Source: Zea mays (Eukaryota; Streptophyta; Magnoliopsida; Poales; Poaceae). Taken from it: a DNA stretch of 64,000 nucleotides. The position numbers were made by a program, and so were the translations under genes. Below the pieces are notes generated by a model. The model was not told where the DNA came from. It made no database searches and saw only the letters and a list, made by a program, of their open reading frames with translations. Positions 56,607 through 64,000 of the stretch are shown here, in pieces. Numbering within the stretch: the first letter of the stretch is position 1; each line of letters begins with the position of its first letter. The DNA lies in assembly GCF_902167145.1 (NCBI RefSeq), contig NC_050104.1, forward strand, positions 110,619,849-110,683,848. The letters are read 5' to 3'.

Positions 56607-59600
56607 TGTGAGCTATCTCACAACGGAAGCTTGCCAGAGCTTGAACCAAGGACACCCTCCACCGGAAAGGCGCAATCGCGCTCACCGGAGTTCGGAACCC
56701 CGCCAGCGCACGTGGACCGCGGTGAGTCTCTGCGCCATTTTCCGATTCACTGCACACATAGCCTCTACGTCATCCTGTGGAGCTCATCGTGCCGTTTAAT
56801 TGAACTAGATCGTCGTGGTTAGGCCGGAGCTCTCGCCGCCGACGAGTTCACCCGCCTGCGCGCGTGGACCGATCGATTCCGGCCACCCCCGTCGCCAAGC
56901 CGTACCTCGCTGTGACCGCCAGGACCTCCCGAAGTCAACCCCGCCCCTCGCCGGACCTCTCTCGACGCCGGTAAGCCGCACCGCCCTATTCCTTTCCGCG
57001 GTTACTGTTTATATAATGGGAGGGACCTCGGGGGAGAAGAAGAAAAGGTCAGGGGGTTTTGTGCGCTGTCAGCGACTCAGGGGAATAGTAGCGCATGAGT
57101 ATAAATGAAGGGATTGATTTAGAAAGAACCCAGGGTCTTCGGTGCAAAGTGGATTTCGAGGAAACTTTTTTTAAATATTCTGATTTAAATGACAACAGAA
57201 CTTGAAAAATTCATAACTTCCGTTTGGTTCATCCAAATCAAGTCAAATCAATTTTGCCAGATTCTAAATAATATAAACTACTTAGGAAAAATATAAAACT
57301 CCTAAGTGTTGCAGAAAACTTTAAAGTTATGATTTAATTGATTAATTGGTCAAAAGCTAAAGAAAATAAGGGAAAATAGATACACTATTAGACTGGGGTT
57401 AAGAAAATTTAGAGAAGTACTTAATCACTTCCTAACCTGTTTAAAAATAAGAAACCCCTCTGTACACCCCATTAAGGTAGAGTTTGCCATTTAAATCACT
57501 TTTTGCTTAAAGTTGAAAAAATATAAAAGGTGGTTTAAATAAAGAACCAGAGAGCACCCACATTTGTGTTAGCTTTCTTATTCAGTATAGTTCACTAGAA
57601 AATTTTATTATACCCTTGTTTAGTACAAAAGAAATGAGATACCTTTTATTTTAGGAAAACAAGGAAAACTTAGAAAAAACCCTAGAAAAATAACCCTGAG
57701 AAGAAAACACCCCAAACCTTGGGATAACAAATGTTTTGTATTTATAAACCTAGAAAAATTATAAGTTTTGTTGTTTGACATTTCTCAAATAACAAGTTAG
57801 TAGTAAGTGCCTTTTTAACATTAAACTTAGAAAATCACAACTAAATAACCACCAAATAACCTTCTGTGATTTTTGGCACAGAAGCATGTTATTACCTTTA
57901 GATACCAGCAAAAATGACCCTTAGGATAGAACCCACCCCTAGATAAGAGTTGTAGTGCAAAGTGACCCCCTTTGCCCCAACTTTTTTTATTTTGTCCCAG
58001 GATTATTCTAATTATTCTGGACCCCAAATTTATAGGACAGGCTACAGTAACCACTAGTAACCCACTGTAATTTTTATAGAATTTTTGGAAAAACTTAAAT
58101 CACTGTTGTAGTTTAAACACACTCAAAAATCATAAATGGAAAAGGAAAAGGGGGATTAATGGTGGAAACTAATGTTACCCTAACCAAACCAGCAAAACCC
58201 CCCTTAAATGCCTACTAAAACATCTAAGGGGCAATCCAAGTTTCAATCCACTATGCTTATCCCTAGACAAAACCCAAACCTAAATTGATAAGCATAAACC
58301 ACTAAGAGCCACGTATGACCAGGAAACCCTAAGTTACTAACTAACTTAGTTTTTATTCACTTAGCATAATAATTACTAAATCCTGCATAATCATAGCATA
58401 CATATTCTTATTCACTGCATTCGATAGATTGCAACCTCGCGGACGAAGAGTACATCCTCGTGCCGGAGCAAGGAGTTGCTCAGGAGGTAACCCCGAATCC
58501 AGCACCAGAGCCTGCCACAGAGGATCTGCCTGCCCCAGCTTTGGAAGGCAAGCCCCGGTTTATGCATAACCAGTTCTATATATTATTTTACTGCACTTAA
58601 TGATTGTAGGCTTGTATTGTGCACTTAGGTGTAGGAGTTGCCTGAAACCCTAGTTGCATTACCTCAGGATTTCCTTTGAGATGGATACTAGTATGCTAGG
58701 TCGAGTAGCTGCTCTGCTAATTAGGGATCTCGGTAGAAGTCGAGTGATTTTTCTAGCACTCGCACGAGGTCAGGAATTTGGTTGCATCTACTTTCATATC
58801 ATACTGATATTGGTCGGTAGACACAGATCCATGGGGATGCGTGGGCTACAAGATGGAAATTGGAATAAGGATTAACGTGAGGATACCTGTGTCAAGCGTT
58901 TGAACGTACTAAGCACATGCCGAGAAATATGGTAAATCGATAAGCCTAGTACCTGATTGAACCTGGCAGTGGACTTTACCCCTCACGTGACCTGAGACGT
59001 GGTCTCCCATTCCGGTTATGGTGGGTACAAGTGCGGTCACTGCACGACGGCAGTCGAGGTCAGTGAGGCATTATACGCCAAGGCGGTGAGCCCTGATCTG
59101 CTGATGGGGAATTGATGGGGACGGTTGATGTGTGTGGGGACGGAGTGCCTCGCCACATCGTGTGTTTAGGTTTACCTTGCAAGGATAAAAACTCGATTCG
59201 AATCGTCTGCTTCTCGCAGCTAATGAGACTGCTTGATCCATTGTACTACATTGAGTAACAAGTAGAAATGTGTTGGTGTGGCAAAAGATGTTGATTGCTA
59301 AATTGCTTGATACCATGAATGAGTAGATAGTACACATTTAGTCTTAAGAGAGTTACACTAAAACTTGACAAAGCTAAAACTTGATTTTTAGACTCAGCTA
59401 GTGCTTTTGGCAACCAAACCCCTCAGCCAAACAGCTGCATGTCTAGAGGTAGAGGAGTAGACTCCTCACACCGGGTAAGTCTAGCTGAGTATTAGTATAC
59501 TCATCTTTGCTTGTGGCATAATTTTACAGGTTCTCTGGAGGACATGGTTGCTGGAGTGACTTGGCCGTCCATCTTGCCACCGGGATGGACAGTCGAGTGG

Positions 59601-59949
59601 GACCCTACCTCGGCTGAGGAGGAGCACGAGGAGTGATGGTATAGGCTTCCCCATCCCTCCGTTTACTTATCGTTAGTTTTATTCCGCTGCATTCCGAACA
59701 ATGATGACTACTTTTGCAAAAACTCCGATGATGATGTAATAAATTTAATACTCCTTAATGTATGGTTTTATGTTTTATTGTATTTGCTCTGTGCCTCACC
59801 ATCGAGTGAGTATGTGGTACTTGATCCTGTTAGTGGCCTCGTCGTACTAGATCCGAGGGACTGACGTGTTTATTCTATTTAAGTGTGGTCTAGCCTCTAA
59901 GGCGGGACTTAGGCACTTAAGTTGGAATAATTCAGGTGGTTCCGCCACA
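56607..59949 (+). repeat. 5' LTR of the Tekay-type element
   Basis: About 3343 bp. GC-rich at the start with a TATATAA box at 57010-57016, then AT-rich, and ending TTCCGCCACA two bases before the PBS. Its 3' third shares words and layout with the remnant at 11165-12084. The left boundary is inferred and could be off by some bases. Confidence 0.65.
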
Positions 59950-59951
59950 GC

Positions 59952-59963
59952 TGGTATCGGAGC
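59952..59963 (+). other. Primer-binding site of the Tekay-type element
   Basis: TGGTATCGGAGC matches the initiator methionine tRNA 3' complement (TGGTATCAGAGC) with one change and lies two bases after the LTR. Confidence 0.8.
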
Positions 59964-60369
59964 TCGTACCACCACAGAGGAATCAATAAACTATAAATAC
60001 CATCCTTTTTCAAAGTAAAACTGGTTAGAAACAAATGTTGGATAGATCATCAGGACGATAAGGATAGACCTAGGACGTGAAGCCTTAGGATAATAGAGGG
60101 GTAGCTAGGTGGCTATTTGAGTAAGCCCTACCGGCTACTATAAGGGATGGGAGTTCTTCCCTATTCCCTCTAAGTTGATGTGAGGTCGTCCAGGACGAGC
60201 ATGCATGCATCCTTAATTAAACTACTTGATGATTGGGTAAGAACTTTAATACACCATAATAACAGATTAAGTGCACCCAGTGTCATTGTCGTAGTCATGG
60301 AAAGGCTGAGTTTGATCCCTTTTTATTTTATAATTCTTTTTCTTTTTACTTACGCTTAACCGTACACAG

Positions 60370-61239
60370 ATGACTTCTCACGGATCCTCGGATGAAGGGA
60401 ATGCATAGTCCCACACTGACGGGCTTGCACGAGAGGGTTTCCCCCGTATCTTGTGGGAGGTCCTTCAGGGAGCTGGTTACACGACGCCTCCCTAGTACGC
60501 GGTGCAACTGTTTGAGAAGCACCGAGTGCCCCGCTGTAGGGTGAGGATGACCCTAGAGCCTCATCCCCTGCAGCCAGGATGGCGTTCGTTGGATTCAGAG
60601 TCTTTTGGATACATGGCTAAGGATACTATGGAGGCAATTGCTCTTCACGGACTGACCACCTTCTGCGGATTCCACCCCTTGGAGCTGTCCACTCACCCCA
60701 TTGGTTTGTTCCCCGCGGAGAAGGAGGACAACCCAATGTGGAAGGACCAAGTGGAGCATGCCAAGGATATCTGGGCTATCTACCCAGATCAGACTGCCCA
60801 CTTGACGGTGCGGTGCATGAATGCCTTGTATCGTCTGCAAGTGATGCGTGGAGAGGCAATGTCCCATCTGATGGCATTGTTGGAGGCGACCAAGATCACT
60901 TTGGATAACAGAGAGGAACTTGTGGTTGACTTGTCCACTGAGATGGTGGAAAAAGACCTACAAGTGGAACAATTGTCAAATGAGATCCAAGAGCTTGAGG
61001 AGCTAGTGGGAACGAGGGAGAACACCATTGAGGTTCTCGAGGATCAGCTTATCAACACTCAGCAGCAACTCACGGAGGCTAACCAGCATCTGGATATGCA
61101 CCACCAGGAGATCCAGGACATGGAGGCCAACGAGGATGTCAACATCGAGGGAGGAGAGGAGCCTGCCTCCAGCTTGGACACTGCTGGCTCAGGGAGACCA
61201 CCTTCCCCCGAGTCGAGCGTCGCCTCGTTTGCCCACTAG
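60370..61239 (+). pseudogene. Extra ORF ahead of gag in the Tekay-type element, coiled coil
   Basis: From ATG 60370 a 290-codon frame runs to TAG 61237-61239, broken by TAG at 60406-60408 and 60494-60496. The N-terminal half is globular-looking (PGWRSLDSESFGYMAKDTM, GLTTFCGFHPLEL). Residues about 150-240 form a strong coiled coil (VDLSTEMVEKDLQVEQL, EIQELEELVGTRENTIEVL), and the C-terminus is acidic and serine-rich. It has no retroviral domain. Additional ORFs between PBS and gag are known in some plant Ty3/gypsy groups, with unknown role. Both stops would be explained by CAG-to-TAG changes (inference). Confidence 0.75.
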
Positions 61240-61545
61240 GTCGCTTGGATAGAGTTAGAAGTCTGTGACGGTAGAACTCCTCGAGGCTAGCTTAGCTTTT
61301 GCACCCCTAGGGTACTAGGCTAGATAGAGTTGAGTCTTTTGAGTTACTGATGTAATCATGATAAACTCTTTTGGAAGTATGGATGATGGATGATGCCAGC
61401 TTAAATTTAAGAAGGAAAGTTTATGCCATGTGAAATCCTTTCTAAATTAAGCAAGAATATATTGGTTTTACCCCTTTGACTCTTTCACCACGATTTAACA
61501 TTGAACCTCGGAAATATAATATTGAAAATATACATGATTTTTCAG

Positions 61546-62580
61546 ATGGCAGGAAGAGCGCGTCGTGGACAGAATGAGCACATTCCTCCACCACCGCCAC
61601 CGCCTCCTACTCTGCAAGAGCTGATGGCTCAGCAGAACGAGATTCTGCGACAGTTGGCGCAGCATCAACCGCCACCTCAGCATTATGGTGGTGGTGATAA
61701 TCAGCGTCACCCGGCAGTAGCCACTTATCAGGAGTTCCTCAGTACCCAGCCACCGTTGTTCACCAGGGCAGAGGACCCACTTGATGCTGATGTATGGCTG
61801 AGAGTAGTGGAATCCAAATTCCTGCTACTCCATGGAGTTTGTTCAGAGGTGACTAAGGTCAGGTTCGCCACCCAGCAGCTTCGCAGACCCGCGCGGACAT
61901 GGTGGGACCACTTTCTTGCTATGCAGCCAGTTGACCATGAGGTGGAATGGAGAGAGTTCAAGGCAGCTTTCAGGGGGCATCATATACCAGTAGGCATTAT
62001 GGACCGCAAGCTCAACGAGTTTCTGGCACTCACTCAGGGGAACCGGACAGTGTTACAGTATGCTCAGGCCTTCAATGACCTGTGCCAGTACGCCGAATAT
62101 CATGCAGACACTGATGAGAAGAAGAGGGACAGGTTCAGGAGGGGGCTCAGCACTAAGCTCTGTGACCGTCTTAACACAGTCAGGGCCAACAACTATAATG
62201 AGTTAGTCAACATGGCCATTTCTCAGGAGGATTGTATCACAGCTCGTCAGGCAGAGAAGAAGAGGAAGACCCCTGTGGCAGGACCCTCAGCTCAGCCACA
62301 GCGCTTCCGGATCGTATCTGACACTCAGAACAGGGGACCTCAACAACAGCAAGGACGTTGGGTGATTCGACCCCAACAACAGCAGCAAGCACCTAACTGC
62401 CCTCAGCCCCCAGTGCAGAGGAGCAATCAGCAGCAGCAGTACCATCAGGCCAATGACAATAGGTGTTTTACTTGTGGTAACACCGGACATTATGCTAAGA
62501 ATTGCTCCAGAAACCAGCAGAGGCAGGGACAGAATGCCAACCAGAACCAAGGCAAGAGGCAGAAGGTGCAAGTGAGGTAA
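61546..62580 (+). CDS. gag: Gag of the Tekay-type chromovirus
   Basis: Capsid-nucleocapsid protein. Start chosen at ATG 61546 (MAGRARRGQNEHIPPPP), preceded by the acceptor-like TTTTTCAG. A proline-rich and glutamine-rich N-terminus is followed by the conserved retrotransposon Gag domain (ARTWWDHF, WREFKAAFR, LTQGNRTVLQYAQAFNDLC, FRRGLSTKLCDRL), a Gln-rich linker and one CCHC zinc knuckle CFTCGNTGHYAKNC. It ends at TAA 62578-62580, and the same frame continues at once into protease. In this clade gag and pol are usually one frame, so the stop is probably a CAA-to-TAA mutation, though programmed readthrough cannot be excluded. The frame is otherwise intact. Confidence 0.85.
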   Translation: MAGRARRGQNEHIPPPPPPPPTLQELMAQQNEILRQLAQHQPPPQHYGGGDNQRHPAVATYQEFLSTQPPLFTRAEDPLDADVWLRVVESKFLLLHGVCSEVTKVRFATQQLRRPARTWWDHFLAMQPVDHEVEWREFKAAFRGHHIPVGIMDRKLNEFLALTQGNRTVLQYAQAFNDLCQYAEYHADTDEKKRDRFRRGLSTKLCDRLNTVRANNYNELVNMAISQEDCITARQAEKKRKTPVAGPSAQPQRFRIVSDTQNRGPQQQQGRWVIRPQQQQQAPNCPQPPVQRSNQQQQYHQANDNRCFTCGNTGHYAKNCSRNQQRQGQNANQNQGKRQKVQVR

Positions 62581-64000
62581 GGCAGACTGAACTTCACCAC
62601 CATGGCTGACATTCCAGAGGGAGCACCCGTCATGACTGGTATCTTTTCAGTTTTGAATTATCCTGCTATTATTCTTTTTGATTCTGGTGCATCACATAGT
62701 TTTATCAGTGCCAAATTTAGTGCCAAGTGCCAATTACCTTTTCACCACACCAATGGGGGTATTACAATGTCAACACCAGGAGGCAGGGTTGCCACCTATC
62801 AAATCAACAGACATGTGCCTATAAGGTTTGGTAGTCTGATAATTAAAACCACCCGCCTCATATTGGGTTTGGATAGTGTGGATATCATATTGGGAACTGA
62901 CTGGTTAACAAGACATCAGACAGTAATTGATATTGCAGCTAGGGCCATTGAGGTGCACTCGCTGACTTGTGGTGAAACCACGTTATATTTGCCCGATCAG
63001 GGTTGTACTCGCTCCTGTGCATTCACTATGATAGAGTCCCCGGTTGAGAGAATCCCTGTGGTCTGTGACTACCTAGATGTTTTTCCGGATGAATTGCCAG
63101 GGATGCCACCCGATAGAGACATAGAGTTCGCAATAGAATTGCAACCTAGAACTGCACCTATATCCAAGAGACCCTATAGGATGCCTCCAGCAGAACTGGC
63201 GGAATTGAAAAGGCAACTGCAAGAGTTGTTGGACAAAGGGTTTATTCGCCCAAGTACTTCACCATGGGGATGCCCAGCCTTGTTTGTAAAGAAGAAGGAC
63301 GAGAGTCTGAGAATGTGTGTCGATTACCGCCCTCTCAATGCGGTGACCATCAAGAACAAATACCCACTGCCCCGCATTGATGTTTTGTTTGATTAGTTGG
63401 TGGGAGCCAAAGTGTTCTCCAAGATAGACCTTCGCTCAGGCTACCATCAGATCAAGATCCGTGCCAGCGATATTCCCAAGACAGCTTTCTCTACCAGATA
63501 TGGGCTTTATGAGTTTTTGGTGATGTCTTTTGGGCTGACCAATGCCCCGGCTTATTTCATGTATCTAATGAACTCAGTATTCATGCCAGAGCTGGACAAA
63601 TTTGTGGTGGTTTTCATTGATGATATTCTGGTCTATTCCAAGAATGAATACGAGCATACTGAGCATCTACACATCGTGCTTCAGTGACTGCGCGATCATC
63701 GTTTGTATGCTAAGTTGTCTAAATGTGAATTCTGGCTGAGGGAAATTAAATTTTTGGGTCACACAATTTCTCAGGATGGGATATCAGTTGATCCTAAGAA
63801 GGTACAAGAAGTAATGGATTGGAAACCTCCTACCACAGTGCGGCAGATTCGGAGTTTTCTGGGATTGGCAGGGTATTATCGACGATTCATTCCGGATTTC
63901 TCCAGAATTGCCAAGCCAATGACTAAATTGTTGAAGAAAGGAGTCAAGTATGATTGGAGCCAGAAGTGTGAGGATGCCTTTCATACGCTAAGGCAGCATT
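62581..64000 (+). pseudogene. pol: Pol (protease, RT) of the Tekay-type chromovirus, partial
   Basis: In frame with gag after its stop. Protease: [11 protein letters not shown] (active-site DSG). [66 protein letters not shown] and FIDDILVYS, followed by LSKCEFW, FLGH and [12 protein letters not shown] up to the window edge. Stops at TAG 63394-63396 (before [12 protein letters not shown]) and TGA 63685-63687 (before [10 protein letters not shown]) break it. Conserved family residues suggest CAG and CGA originally. RNase H, integrase and chromodomain are outside the window. Confidence 0.88.

Larger units (their letters stand above)
56607..64000 (+). mobile_element. Tekay-type Ty3/gypsy chromovirus, 5' half
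   Basis: Plus-strand element: 5' LTR (56607-59949, about 3.3 kb), PBS TGGTATCGGAGC (59952-59963), an extra ORF, gag, protease and RT; it runs out of the window inside RT/RNase H. RT and gag sequence, very long LTRs and Met-tRNA PBS fit the Tekay/Del clade; the chromodomain would lie beyond the window. The left LTR end is set at TGTGAG, where Sirevirus reading frame stops, and pairs with CCACA at the right end. The left flank TGGAG would be the target duplication. It inserted into the minus-strand Sirevirus. Several stop codons show it is inactive. Confidence 0.82.

Overview
The window looks like maize or a close Zea relative. Several transposon families with the signatures of well-known maize families are nested in one another: a Huck-like Ty3/gypsy LTR, Ji/Opie-type Sireviruses, a Tat-lineage element and Tekay-type chromoviruses. 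Between them lies a short gene island with plant-type introns and grass MITEs. All identifications come from reading the sequence; no database search was possible.

Layout. 1-4505 is the 3' end of a Huck-like element, inserted in the gag of a plus-strand Sirevirus whose gag remnant, pol and start of 3' LTR occupy 4506-9894. 9895-12084 is an old gypsy LTR remnant split by a solo Sirevirus LTR (9989-11159, TSD AGTAG). 12190-13305 is a broken minus-strand fragment of a ClpD-type Hsp100 gene. 13306-16830 is mostly unrecognised, with one degenerate coding-like fragment. 16831-24435 is a minus-strand gypsy element with LTRs over 3.2 kb and only 1 kb of non-coding interior.

The gene island runs from about 24.4 to 38.3 kb. 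It holds an RDR1-type RNA-dependent RNA polymerase gene broken by several frameshifts (25595-29407) with a duplicated tail (29586-29790), an apparently intact five-exon TBC1D5-like RabGAP gene (30432-34689), some minus-strand coding-like exons of unknown identity (35711-36647) and an intact DPH3 gene (37382-37627, minus). Stowaway, Tourist and hAT-type MITEs lie in or beside these genes.

38341-49535 is a gypsy LTR fragment split by a structurally complete Tat-lineage element (39464-49160) with 614-bp LTRs and TSD ATACC. That element is the most interesting object here. Its pol is on the minus strand in one frame with a single stop, it has almost no room for gag, and on the opposite strand it carries a long open gene with two good introns and its own TATA box. 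Next come a truncated minus-strand Sirevirus (to 51271), a roughly 40-bp minisatellite (51372-51815), about 2 kb of unrecognised DNA, the 3' end of another minus-strand Sirevirus (53847-56606), and the 5' half of a Tekay-type chromovirus (56607 to the window end). The chromovirus has an extra coiled-coil ORF ahead of gag.

Only the TBC1D5-like and DPH3 genes look functional as host genes. Many of the premature stops in the transposon genes fit C-to-T (or complementary G-to-A) changes, as expected of long-methylated, silenced DNA.
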